The notes under the pieces were generated by a model. That model was not told the DNA's origin, ran no database searches, and saw nothing but the letters and a program-made list of their open reading frames with translations. Positions 21,314 to 31,110 of a stretch of 64,000 bases of DNA are shown one piece after another. Numbering within the stretch: the first letter of the stretch is position 1; every line of letters starts with the position of its first letter. The DNA lies in assembly GCF_001939045.1 (NCBI RefSeq), contig NZ_MKIM01000017.1, positions 1 through 64,000 of the forward strand. The letters run 5' to 3'. The DNA comes from Rhizobium oryziradicis (GTDB lineage Bacteria > Pseudomonadota > Alphaproteobacteria > Rhizobiales > Rhizobiaceae). The translations under genes were made by a program, and so were the position numbers.

Positions 21314-21778
21314 GTGAGCGGCATCGACGCCATAGACCGCAACATCATGCGGCAGTTGCAACTGGATGCGCGAGTGAGCAACACTCGGCTTGCGGCCATT
21401 GTTGGCCTGTCACCATCGGCCTGTTTGCGCCGGATCGCGGCCCTGGAAAAAGAGGGCTATATCCGCGGTTATACGGCGATACTGGGCCAGTCGGACGAGA
21501 AAGACGGCATTGCCGTGATCATCAATATTACGCTGGAACGACAGACCGAAGAACACCTCAACAAGTTTGAGGCAGCGATCCGCAAATTCCCCGAAATTCA
21601 GGAATGCTTCCTGATGACCGGCGGCTCGGATTATCTGCTCAAGCTGGAGGTGGAGAACGCCCATGCTTTTGAGCGCATCCATAAGGAAATTCTTGCCAAA
21701 TTGCCGGGCGTTGCGCGGATTCACTCCAGCTTTTCCATCCGCAATGTCTTGAAGACACGACAAAGAAAAGGGACTTGA
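21314..21778 (+). CDS. Lrp/AsnC-family transcriptional regulator
   Basis: 154 residues with a GTG start and a clear AGGAG ribosome site. The N-terminal helix-turn-helix (IDAIDRNIMRQLQLDARVSN, GLSPSACLRRIAALEKEGYI) is followed by the RAM effector domain (about residues 65-145, with ECFLMTGGSDYLLKLEV). It is divergent from the racemase-dadA genes, the usual place for a DadR/BkdR-like activator responding to alanine. It probably controls both itself and the dad-TRAP genes. Confidence 0.92.
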   Translation: MSGIDAIDRNIMRQLQLDARVSNTRLAAIVGLSPSACLRRIAALEKEGYIRGYTAILGQSDEKDGIAVIINITLERQTEEHLNKFEAAIRKFPEIQECFLMTGGSDYLLKLEVENAHAFERIHKEILAKLPGVARIHSSFSIRNVLKTRQRKGT

Positions 21779-21797
21779 GCGCGATGGCGTGATCAAG

Positions 21798-21823
21798 CAG
21801 ATGGCAGCATCAACCGCCATCTG
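21798..21823. terminator. Possible bidirectional terminator between lrp-like gene and giant gene
   Basis: CAGATGGC (21798-21805), a 10-base loop and GCCATCTG (21816-21823) sit between two convergent stop codons. No strong T-tract follows on either side, so the call is tentative. Confidence 0.4.
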
Positions 21824-21849
21824 TTGAACAAGGTTTCAATATTTCCGGA

Positions 21850-24800
21850 TCACCGCACATAAGCGGAGATCACCGCAGCAATTTGATCCGGGTTCAGCGC
21901 GCCCATCTGCGTTGCCATCAACGTGCCCAACTGCTCGCTTGACAAGTTGGCGATGTCACTGGTTGACAGGCCAGCAATGCCAGTCGAGTTGAACGAGGCA
22001 ATATCTTCCGTCGAGAATGTTGCCAATTCTTCCTTCGTCAGGGCTGCCACTTGTGCAGAGGTCAGGGCTGCCACCTGGCCTGAGGTCAACGCCTTGGCCT
22101 GATCTGTGGTCAAAGATGCAATGACCCGCGTGCTCAAACCAGAAACAGCGCTGGTGCTCAACAAGGCGATCTGGCTGGTAGACAGAAGCGCGATATCATC
22201 AGTGCCCAGTGCCGCCGCCTGAATGCCATTGAGGGTTCCAAGCTGGGCTGTGGACAGTGCAACAAACTGTGCCGTGGACAGCGCCGCCACCTGATTATAG
22301 GTCAGATTGCCAATCTGATAGGTGGTGAGAGCAGCGACTTCTGTGGTGGACAGAGACGCGATGACGGCCGTGGACAAACCCTTGATTGACGACGAACTGA
22401 TCAGCTTAAGCTCATCAACGGTGAAGGTATCCATGTCTTCGACGGACATGCCTGCCAGGCCATCGGCGCTCAAGGCGGCAATTTGGGCAGTGGAGAAGGC
22501 GTCAACCTGCGCAGCCGTTAATGCGGCAATCTGATTGCTGGTCAGGCCCTTGACATTTTCGGGGCTGAGCGAGGCCAGCTCAGCCGTGGAGAGGGCCGCA
22601 ATGAACGCCGTCGGCAAGCCGGAGATACCCTTTGAACTGAGGGCGGCAAGGTCTTCGGTGGAGAAGGCCTGCAGATCTTCGGCCGTGAGACCACCCACCG
22701 CGTCGGAGCTGAGGGCGGCAAGCTGGGTGCTGGACATGGCCGCGATCTGCGCCAGTTTCAGGGCAGCCACCTGGCTGCTCGTCAATCCCGAAATCCCGCT
22801 TGTGCTCATTGCTGCGATCTGGGCGGTCGAAAGGGCGGCAAGAACGTCCGTTTTGAGCGTTGTGACCTGTCTGGAAACCAGTCCGCTGACCTGCGCTGTC
22901 GTCAGTGCGTGCAGTTGGTCGGCACTCAAAACATTGAGCTGTGTTGAGGACAGGCCCGAAATGGCCTTCGAACTGAGGGCGGCGATCTGGTCTGTGGTAA
23001 ATGCGGTCAGGGCCGATGTCGATAGCCCGACGCTGGCCTCCAGATTGATGGCAGCAATATCGGCCGTTGAAAAGGCGGCGAGATCTCGAGAATCCAGCAC
23101 CGCAATCTGTTTCGAGTTCAGGGCGGCAATCTGGGCTGTGGTCAGAGCCTCGATCTGATCTGATGCCATGGCATTGATCTGATCGGTGGAAAGACCGGGG
23201 ATGCCGGCAGCGCCGAGGGCTGCAATCTGCGCGGTTGTCAATGCTGCGATGGTGCTTGTCGATAGTCCGGCAATGGCAGAGGAGTTGATTGCCGCGAGGT
23301 CGGCGGATGAGAATGCGGCGAGATCGTCGGTGCCGAATGTGGCAATCTGTGCCGATTCGAACATCGCAATCTGGTTAGACGTCAAGGCTGCGGCCTGATA
23401 GACGCTCAGTGTAGCAATTTGAGCGGTCGAAAGACCCTTCACGCTGGTCGGGTTCAGGGCCGCGATCTGATTGGTTGAAAGGGCGACAATATCGTCTGTG
23501 CCCAGCACCGATAGCTGCTTCGACGTCAAGGCGGCAATCTGCTGGGTGGTCAAAACGGCCACGTCGTCTGTGGACAGCGCGGCGATTTGATCCGTGGAGA
23601 GTGCTGCGACGCTGGCGGTTTGCAATGCCGCGATCTGTTCCGTGGTAAGGGCGGCAATGATGGATGTGGACAGACCGGCAATCGCACTGGAATTGATGGC
23701 GGCAATGTCTGCGGTCGAAAATGCACCGAGATCGTCAGCACCCAGCATGGCGATTTGCGTTGACGATAGAACGGCGATTTGCGTTGGCGTCAGTGCTTGC
23801 ACCTGGGCGGTGTTCAAGACAGCAATGTCATCGGTGGTGAGGCCAATCACACCGGCTGTGCTCAGAGCTGCGATCTGTTTTGTCGAGAGAATTGCGATGT
23901 CATCGGTGCCAAGCACGGCGATCTGTTTGGAAGTCAGGGCGCTGATTTGCGTGGTTTGTAGCGCGCCCACCTGTGCCATGCTCAAGGCCGCAATCTGGGT
24001 GGTGGTCAGTCCTGCAATCGCGGCTGTGCTGATGGCCGAAACCTGGTCTGTCGTCAGGCTGGCGATGACACCCGTCGTCAGACCGGTGATGGCACTCGAA
24101 TTGATGGCCGCCAGATCGGAATTGGTGAAGGCAGTCATATCCATCGTGTCAAGCGCAGCAAGCTGGTTTGATGTGAGAGCGCTGATCTGCAGGGTGGAGA
24201 GTGCGCCAAGCTGGGCTGTGGTCAAAATGCCAACCTGCGCAGTCGACAGACCGATAATGCCGGCTGTGCTGACGGCTCCGATCTGGTCTTCGCTCAGAAC
24301 GGCGATATCCGCTGTATCGAGCGCCGTGATCTGCGCGGAGCTGAGAGCTGCCATCTGGCTTGTGGAGAGTGCGCCCACCTGAGTGGCTTGCAAGGCAGTG
24401 ATCTGCTTGGTGGAAAAGCCAGCAATTCCGCTTGTTGTCAATGCCTTGACTTGATCTTGCGAGAGTGCGGCAACCACATCCGTTGAAAGCCCAACGATGG
24501 CACCAGGATTGAGAGCGGCAATGTTGCGGGTCGAGAGAGCTGCAACATTGGCTGTTGTCAGCACAGCCAATTGCTTGGATGTCAGCGCATTGATCTGGTT
24601 TGTCGCCAGAGCGGCAATCTGTGTCGAGCTGAGGGCTGCAATTTGTGCGGTCGACAGGCTGCTCATACTGTCTGTCGTCAACATGGAGATCTGAACAGGT
24701 GTAAGGGCTGCGATCAGTGCCGTCGACAGGCCTGCAATCGTGCTCGAAGTGAGGGCTGCGATGTCTGCTGTGGTGAATGTTGCCAGATGTTCTGTGCGCA

Positions 24801-27800
24801 GCACCGAGATCTGGTTGGAGCTCAACGCAGCCACCTGGCTTGCGGTCAATGCCTCCATCTGGGTGGTGGTGAACATGGCAAGATCTGCGGTCGTCAGACC
24901 GGCGATACCATCAAAGCTGATGGCTGCAATCTGTGCCGTTGTCAGCGCCGCGACCTTGTCTGCGGAGAGGGCCTCGATTTGGTTGGAGGCAAGGGCACCC
25001 ACCTGACTTGTGGACAATCCGGCAATCTGGCTCAAACTGAGGGCTGCAATTTGTCTCGTTGAAAGGGCACCAACGCTGCTTGCACTGAGGGCGGCAATCT
25101 GATCACTCGTGAAGGAAGCAAGGACACCGGTCGCCAGGCCGGATACGCCATCGGCGCTGAGGGCGGCAATGCTGCTGGAGGACAAGGCAATCAGATCATC
25201 GGTCTGAAGCACGGCAATCTGGCGCGATGTCAAAGCCGCAATCTGGGCTGTGGTAAACGCTGCCAATTGGGCTGTGCTCAGCGTATTGATCTGGCTGGTG
25301 GACATGGCCGAAATGCCGCCCGCATTGAGAGCGGCAATCTGCGTTGCCGAGAAGGCAGCAAGATCACCGGTTTCCAATGCATTGATCTGCATGGATGTCA
25401 GCGCCGCCACCTGGCTGGTGGCAAGCGCTGCGACCTGCGTTGAGGTCAGCGCGGAAACCTGCTTGGTGGTCATTCCACTGATAGCAGCCGCCGTGAGCGC
25501 GGTAATCTGATTGTTGGACAGGGTGGCAAGAGCGCTGGTTTCGATGGCCGAGACCGCGCTTGCGCTGAGGGCTGCGATGTTGGCAGTTGAAAAGGCAGCC
25601 AAGTCACCTGAATCAAGCACAGCTATCTGCTTTGAGGTGAGCGCTGCCGCCTGAGATGTGGTCAACGCCGCGAATTGTTGTGCGCTCAAGGCTGCGATCT
25701 GCGCTGTGGACAGGCCCGCAATGCTGTCGGCGCTGAGCGCCTGGATCTGGCCGTTTGTCAGTGCGGCAACATTGCTTGTGCGCAAGGCGGTCAGCTGATC
25801 AGAGCTCAAGGCTGCAATCTGTTTGGTGGTCAAAGCGCTCGTTTGCGCGGCGCTCAAGGCATCCAGCTGCTTGGTGCTCAGGCCGCTGATGCCGGAGGTG
25901 CTTAAAGCGGCAATCTGACTGGTTGAGAGTGCTGCAATAACAGCGGTCGAGATTTGTCCAATCATGGACCCGCCAATGGCCGCAATGTCCTTGGTCGACA
26001 GGCCAGCGATACTGCTGGTGTCAAGGGCTGCCAGTTGGGCAGCGGTCAGCGCACTGACCTGTTTGGTCGACAGCGATGCCAATTGTGTGGCGCTCAGGGC
26101 ATTGATCTGCTTTGTGCTCAATTGGGCAATGCTGTCACTGCTCAAGGCCGCAACCTGCGCGGTTGTGAGTGCTGCGATAAGGCCTGTGGTGAGACCCGCA
26201 ATCGCGTTTGTGGTAATGGCTGCAATATCTGCTGTCGAGAATTGCTGTAAATCACTGGTGGTCAGCGCGGCGATCTGGGCGGAGCTGAGAGCCGCCACCT
26301 GGATTGGTGCCAATGCCTGGGCCTGCGCCGTGCTCAGAACATTGATATGTGTGCTCGACAAGCCGGAGATGCCGTTTGTGCTTAAAGCTGCAATCTGGCC
26401 CGTCGACAAGGCTGCCACATCGTTGGTGCCAAGCGTGGATATCTGCGCCGAGGTCAGTGCGGCAATCTGTTTTGTTGACAGGGCGGCAACCTGATTGGTG
26501 CTGAGGCTGTCAATCTGTTTGGTGGTCAGCATATTGACCGCAGATGTGCTGAGAGCGGCAATCTGGGCTGAGGAGAGCGTCGCAAGAACGTCTGTCGACA
26601 GGCCTGCAATGGCCGCTGCACTCAGTGCAGCCAGATCGCTGGTGGAGAACTGCGCGATATCGGCGGTGTCCAGAGCACCAATTTGGGCAGAGTTCAGAGT
26701 TGCGATCTGTTGCGTTGTCAACGCGTTGATCTGGCTGGTACTGAAGGCGTTGATTTGATTGGTTGACAGGCCGGAGATGCCGTTTGCGCTGAGTGTTGCC
26801 ACCTGCGTTGTGGACAAAGCCGCAATGTTGTTTGTCGTGAGAGCGGCAATCTGCGTTGAACTCAGGGTGGCAATTTGTGCGGTATCGAGCGCGCCAACCT
26901 GGTTGCTGCTCAGGGTCGAAACCTGATCACTGCTCAAGCCGTTGATACCATTCAGGCTCAGCGCCCTGATTTGGGCCGTGCTCAGCGCCGCGACACTATA
27001 GGTGCTCAACGCCGCAATCTGCGTGGATGTCAGAGATGCCATTTGCGCTGTGGTCAAACTGCTGATCTGCAGCGTGCTGAGGGCGTTCATCTGATCGCTC
27101 GTCAAACGCGACACGGTCATTGTGCTCAAGGCGCTCAGCTGGTTTGTGCTCAGCGTGTTGATCTGATCGCTCGACAGTCCCACAACCGCATTGGCCCCCA
27201 GAGCCGCAAGCTGTTTGGTCGACAAGGTTGCGACGCTGCCAGTTGTCAGGGCGGCGACTTGTTCGGATTTGAGCGTGGCAATCTGTTTGGTTGTCAGAAC
27301 GTTGATCTGGTCGGTGCTCAGAACCCGGACCTGATCAGAGGTCAATCCCCAAATGCCAGCGGTGCTCATGGCAGCCATTTGTGCGGTCGACATCGCGGCG
27401 ATGTCGTCGTTTGTCAATGCGGGTACCTGAGCCCAAGAGAGCGCTGCGACCTGAAGCGTGCTCAACGCCTTGATCTGGCTGGTCGTGATGGACTGGATCT
27501 GATCTGTCGTCAACCATGCGACGCTGAGGGTGGTGAGTGCCGAAATCTGATCGGACGACAGGCTTGTGAGGACACCTGTCGACAATCCTGGAATCGAGCC
27601 CGCATAGATGGCAGCGATGTCAGCGGTTGAGAATGTTGCCAGATCGTCTGCTTTGAAAGCGCCGAGCTGCGTACTGGTCAGATAGCCAATCTGCTTTGTG
27701 GTGAACGCATCAATCTGCGTGGTGGACATGGCATCGATCTGGTCTGTCGTCAGAGCCGACACGCTGGACACATACAGTGCGCCGATCTGTGCGGTAGACA

Positions 27801-30800
27801 AAGCCGCTACCGCGCTGGTTTTAAAGCCAACAATGGCGGCAGCACCAATCATGGCGATGCTTTTGGTTGAGAAATTCGCGATGTCGTCAGGCTCAAACGC
27901 AGCCAATTGGCTGGAGCTGAACGTGCCCACCTGGTTTGGTGTCAACGCGCTTATTTGTGCCGAGGTCAGAGCGCCAATTTGAACAGAGGTCAAACCTGAA
28001 ATGCCACTGGCACTCAATGAGGCAATTTGCGCCGTGCTCAAAGCTGCAATGTCGTCTGAAGACATGGCGGCGATGTCCAAGGAATCCAGCCAAGCGATCT
28101 GCCGTGTGGAAAGGCTGGCAAATTGATCCGGTGACAAGGCATCAAACTGATCGGTTGACATATTGCTCAGGGTGGACGCATCCAAGGCCGCGAGTTGGGC
28201 GGTGGTCAAAGATGCAACGGCATCAAGTGTCAGGCCCCGAATGGCACCGTATTGGATGGCAGCCATGTCTGCGGTGGAAAAGCGTGCAATATCATCGGTA
28301 CCAAGCACAGCCAATTGCAGCGAACTGAGAACGGAAACCTGCGTCGGCGATAGGGCTTCCACCTGGGCGGGCGACAATGCCGCAAACTGCTCTGTTGTCA
28401 GGCGGAAGACCGAGTAGCTGCTCAAGGCCGCGACCTGATCGGTTGTCAGATTGGCGATAACCTCCTTTGACAGGCCGGTGATCGAGTTGAAGTTAATGGC
28501 AGCGATATCGGTGGTCGAGAATTTGGCAACAGCTTCCGGGCTGAGAACCGAGAGCTGTGCGGAACTCAAGGCGGAAACCTGAAGAGAGGACAGGGCCTCG
28601 ACCTGAGTGATTGATAGTGCGGAAACCTGATCGGTTGTGAACCTTTGTATGGCATTATAGCTGAAGGCAGCCACTTGCGCTGTCGACAATTGGGCGAGAT
28701 CATCGTTCCCCAAAGTATAAACCTGGGAGGCGTTGAGTGCTGCAATCTGACCGGTTGTGAACGCGGCAATCTGGCTTGTGCTGAAGGCGTCAATTTGTGA
28801 GGTTGTCAGGAGCGCGACGGCCAGGGTGTCAAAAGCAGCGACTTGTGCGGTGGTCAGATGTGCAATCACATCGGTTGTCAGGCCCGAGATTGCGCTGTTG
28901 GTAATCGCAGCCATGTCAGCGGTTGAGAAGGTTGCAATATCATCTGTGCCCATTGCCGAAAGCTGGGAGGAGCTGAGAGCGGCAACCTGAGGAGAGGTAA
29001 GTGCCGCAACCTGACTGGTGGACAGAGCTGTGATTTGCTGTGTGGTGAGGCGAGCGATAGCGCCTGTGCTCATGGCAGCAATCTGACTTGTCGACAGGGC
29101 TGAAATGTTGCTGGCGTCTACGGCTGCGGATTGGACCGCGCTGAGAGCTGCAATTTGCGCGGTTGAAAAGGCGGAAATCTGCGCAGCTTTGAGACTGGCA
29201 ATCTGCGTGCTGGTCAGGTTGGCAATTGCATCGGTTGAAAATGAAGCAATTTGTGCGCTCGAAAGCGATGCGACAACGTCTGTCGACAAGCCTCGAACAG
29301 AGTAAGGCGAGATGGCTGCAATCTCGGCTGTCGTAAATGTCTGCAGATCGTCCGCACCGAGTGCAGACATCTGGGCTGCGTTGAGGGTAGAAATTTGAAG
29401 AGAAGACAGGGCCTGGATCTGGCTGGTGTTCAAGGCACCAATCTGGTTGGTGCTCAAGCGACTTACTGTGTCGACCGTCAGGGCAGCCATCTGCGCGGTT
29501 GACAGAGCAGCAAGTGTTGCTGTCGCCATGCCCGATATGGCTTGACCCGAGATGGCCGCGATGTCGCTGGTGCTGAATGTTGCAATGCCGCTTGGGTCAA
29601 ATGCCGTCATCTGCACAGAGTTGAACATGGCGATCTGCGCCGATGTCAGCGCTCTCACCTGAGCCGTGTTCAAGGCGTGAATCTGGTCGCTGGTCATGCT
29701 GGAGACGGCATTGATGTCCAGCACTGCAATTTGATCGGTCGAAAGGGATGCAATAGTTGCCGTCGCCAAACCGGGCATACCATTTCGGCTGATGGCGGCA
29801 ATACCAGCGGTCGACATGGCCGCGACGTCATCCGTTCCCAGAACAGCCAATTGCGTAGAGTTAAGCGATGCAATCTGGCTCGGCGTCAGCGCTGCGATCT
29901 GCTGTGTCGTGAACGTATTGATCTGAGTCGCGCTTAATCCGCTGACGGACCGTGAATCCAATGCCGAAACCTGATCGGTGCTCAGGACGCTGACCTGAGC
30001 CGTGGTCAATGTTGAGATTTGCGACCAACTCAGCACAGACATTTGTGCGGTTGTGAGGGCTGCAACCTGCTTTGTGCTCAGGGCATTGATTTGACTGCTG
30101 CTCAAATAGGCAAGCGCGCTGGTGCTGAAGGCGGCGATCTGATCGGTTGTCAGGGCAGCAAGGGCTGCTGTGGATAGGCCAGAGATGGCCCGGTTGGTAA
30201 TGGCGGCAATGTCATCTGTCGAAAAAGTGGCAATGTCATCACTGCTGAGCGCTGCAAGCTGGGCCGAGCTTAACACCTGCACCTGGCTGTCGGTCAGGGC
30301 CTGTGCCTGGGCCGTGCTGAACGTTGCCATCACGTCCACCGACAAGGCCGACATGCCCCATGTGCTGAAGGCGGCAATCTGGCTGCTCGACAGCGCTGCA
30401 ATGTCGTCGGTGCCGAAAGCGCCAATTTGCACGGGCGTGAGAGCCGCGATCTGCGCGGTCGTCAAAGCCGCAATCTGGCCGGTGGTGAGCTGATTGACCT
30501 GGGTCGACGACAGGTTGGAGATGGTGGAGGGGTCAAGCGCTGCGACCTGTGCGGTTGACAAAGCCCCAAGTTGCGCGGTTGTCAGGTTTGAAACAGCACG
30601 AATGCTCAAAGCCGCCATTTGCGCTGTGGAAAGGGATGCAAGAACAGCCGTGGAGAGGCCCAGAATGCCTGAGCTACTGATGGCTGCAATGTCGCTGGTT
30701 GAAAATGTCGCCAGATCCGCAGTGCTGAGTGCCGCCATCTGCAGAGAGCTCAGCGCACCGACCTGCGCCGAATTCAGGGCTTCGGCTTGATCGGTTGAAA

Positions 30801-31110
30801 ACGCACCAATTTGCGTGGTTGTGAGCGAGCTGATCTGCCCCAATGTGAGGCTGTTGACATCTTGCTTATCCAAAACGGCAATTTGCGAGAGCGTCAGCCC
30901 GACAATGGCGTTGCGCGAAATGGCGCTGATTTGGTCGGCGCTGAGAACATTGACATCTTCATCGTCCAAAGCGGCAATCTGCTCAGAGGAAAGCGCATTG
31001 ACTTGCTGGGTCGAGAGTGACTTTGCATCTTCGGTTGTCCAGGCTTTCACTTCCGCTGTCGAAAGTGATTTGATCTGGCTAATGCTCAGGGAAGGAACTA
31101 TCGATGTCAT
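21850..31110 (-). CDS. Giant octapeptide-repeat protein, 384 tandem octads (function unknown)
   Basis: 3086 residues. After MTSIVPS every residue falls into octads with consensus L-[ST]-[ST]-x-[QD]-[IV]-x-[AS]; I parsed 384 octads without a phase break, ending in VISAYVR. Octads form 43 blocks of 7, 10 or 13 that begin with an acidic octad such as LGTDDIAA and have a third octad ending in G or A (INSSAISG type). No signal peptide, membrane segment, RTX GGxGxD nonapeptide or enzymatic domain is visible. I noticed no cysteine, and lysine/arginine are scarce against aspartate, so it should be acidic. The lack of N-terminal signal leaves type I secretion or a cytoplasmic role open. No secretion genes are adjacent. 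The same octapeptides are spelled with different codons, so the array is not a recent DNA expansion. I do not assign a family. Confidence 0.85.
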   Translation of the reverse strand: MTSIVPSLSISQIKSLSTAEVKAWTTEDAKSLSTQQVNALSSEQIAALDDEDVNVLSADQISAISRNAIVGLTLSQIAVLDKQDVNSLTLGQISSLTTTQIGAFSTDQAEALNSAQVGALSSLQMAALSTADLATFSTSDIAAISSSGILGLSTAVLASLSTAQMAALSIRAVSNLTTAQLGALSTAQVAALDPSTISNLSSTQVNQLTTGQIAALTTAQIAALTPVQIGAFGTDDIAALSSSQIAAFSTWGMSALSVDVMATFSTAQAQALTDSQVQVLSSAQLAALSSDDIATFSTDDIAAITNRAISGLSTAALAALTTDQIAAFSTSALAYLSSSQINALSTKQVAALTTAQMSVLSWSQISTLTTAQVSVLSTDQVSALDSRSVSGLSATQINTFTTQQIAALTPSQIASLNSTQLAVLGTDDVAAMSTAGIAAISRNGMPGLATATIASLSTDQIAVLDINAVSSMTSDQIHALNTAQVRALTSAQIAMFNSVQMTAFDPSGIATFSTSDIAAISGQAISGMATATLAALSTAQMAALTVDTVSRLSTNQIGALNTSQIQALSSLQISTLNAAQMSALGADDLQTFTTAEIAAISPYSVRGLSTDVVASLSSAQIASFSTDAIANLTSTQIASLKAAQISAFSTAQIAALSAVQSAAVDASNISALSTSQIAAMSTGAIARLTTQQITALSTSQVAALTSPQVAALSSSQLSAMGTDDIATFSTADMAAITNSAISGLTTDVIAHLTTAQVAAFDTLAVALLTTSQIDAFSTSQIAAFTTGQIAALNASQVYTLGNDDLAQLSTAQVAAFSYNAIQRFTTDQVSALSITQVEALSSLQVSALSSAQLSVLSPEAVAKFSTTDIAAINFNSITGLSKEVIANLTTDQVAALSSYSVFRLTTEQFAALSPAQVEALSPTQVSVLSSLQLAVLGTDDIARFSTADMAAIQYGAIRGLTLDAVASLTTAQLAALDASTLSNMSTDQFDALSPDQFASLSTRQIAWLDSLDIAAMSSDDIAALSTAQIASLSASGISGLTSVQIGALTSAQISALTPNQVGTFSSSQLAAFEPDDIANFSTKSIAMIGAAAIVGFKTSAVAALSTAQIGALYVSSVSALTTDQIDAMSTTQIDAFTTKQIGYLTSTQLGAFKADDLATFSTADIAAIYAGSIPGLSTGVLTSLSSDQISALTTLSVAWLTTDQIQSITTSQIKALSTLQVAALSWAQVPALTNDDIAAMSTAQMAAMSTAGIWGLTSDQVRVLSTDQINVLTTKQIATLKSEQVAALTTGSVATLSTKQLAALGANAVVGLSSDQINTLSTNQLSALSTMTVSRLTSDQMNALSTLQISSLTTAQMASLTSTQIAALSTYSVAALSTAQIRALSLNGINGLSSDQVSTLSSNQVGALDTAQIATLSSTQIAALTTNNIAALSTTQVATLSANGISGLSTNQINAFSTSQINALTTQQIATLNSAQIGALDTADIAQFSTSDLAALSAAAIAGLSTDVLATLSSAQIAALSTSAVNMLTTKQIDSLSTNQVAALSTKQIAALTSAQISTLGTNDVAALSTGQIAALSTNGISGLSSTHINVLSTAQAQALAPIQVAALSSAQIAALTTSDLQQFSTADIAAITTNAIAGLTTGLIAALTTAQVAALSSDSIAQLSTKQINALSATQLASLSTKQVSALTAAQLAALDTSSIAGLSTKDIAAIGGSMIGQISTAVIAALSTSQIAALSTSGISGLSTKQLDALSAAQTSALTTKQIAALSSDQLTALRTSNVAALTNGQIQALSADSIAGLSTAQIAALSAQQFAALTTSQAAALTSKQIAVLDSGDLAAFSTANIAALSASAVSAIETSALATLSNNQITALTAAAISGMTTKQVSALTSTQVAALATSQVAALTSMQINALETGDLAAFSATQIAALNAGGISAMSTSQINTLSTAQLAAFTTAQIAALTSRQIAVLQTDDLIALSSSSIAALSADGVSGLATGVLASFTSDQIAALSASSVGALSTRQIAALSLSQIAGLSTSQVGALASNQIEALSADKVAALTTAQIAAISFDGIAGLTTADLAMFTTTQMEALTASQVAALSSNQISVLRTEHLATFTTADIAALTSSTIAGLSTALIAALTPVQISMLTTDSMSSLSTAQIAALSSTQIAALATNQINALTSKQLAVLTTANVAALSTRNIAALNPGAIVGLSTDVVAALSQDQVKALTTSGIAGFSTKQITALQATQVGALSTSQMAALSSAQITALDTADIAVLSEDQIGAVSTAGIIGLSTAQVGILTTAQLGALSTLQISALTSNQLAALDTMDMTAFTNSDLAAINSSAITGLTTGVIASLTTDQVSAISTAAIAGLTTTQIAALSMAQVGALQTTQISALTSKQIAVLGTDDIAILSTKQIAALSTAGVIGLTTDDIAVLNTAQVQALTPTQIAVLSSTQIAMLGADDLGAFSTADIAAINSSAIAGLSTSIIAALTTEQIAALQTASVAALSTDQIAALSTDDVAVLTTQQIAALTSKQLSVLGTDDIVALSTNQIAALNPTSVKGLSTAQIATLSVYQAAALTSNQIAMFESAQIATFGTDDLAAFSSADLAAINSSAIAGLSTSTIAALTTAQIAALGAAGIPGLSTDQINAMASDQIEALTTAQIAALNSKQIAVLDSRDLAAFSTADIAAINLEASVGLSTSALTAFTTDQIAALSSKAISGLSSTQLNVLSADQLHALTTAQVSGLVSRQVTTLKTDVLAALSTAQIAAMSTSGISGLTSSQVAALKLAQIAAMSSTQLAALSSDAVGGLTAEDLQAFSTEDLAALSSKGISGLPTAFIAALSTAELASLSPENVKGLTSNQIAALTAAQVDAFSTAQIAALSADGLAGMSVEDMDTFTVDELKLISSSSIKGLSTAVIASLSTTEVAALTTYQIGNLTYNQVAALSTAQFVALSTAQLGTLNGIQAAALGTDDIALLSTSQIALLSTSAVSGLSTRVIASLTTDQAKALTSGQVAALTSAQVAALTKEELATFSTEDIASFNSTGIAGLSTSDIANLSSEQLGTLMATQMGALNPDQIAAVISAYVR

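Noticed and set aside
21850..31110. Possible CRISPR array or tandem satellite because of a 24-base period
   Set aside because: The period is coding: it keeps one reading frame, the copies differ at the DNA level, and there are no identical repeats with unique spacers.
21850..31110. RTX toxin or filamentous haemagglutinin assignment for the giant protein
   Set aside because: No GGxGxD nonapeptides, no TPS secretion domain, no signal peptide and no barrel are visible.
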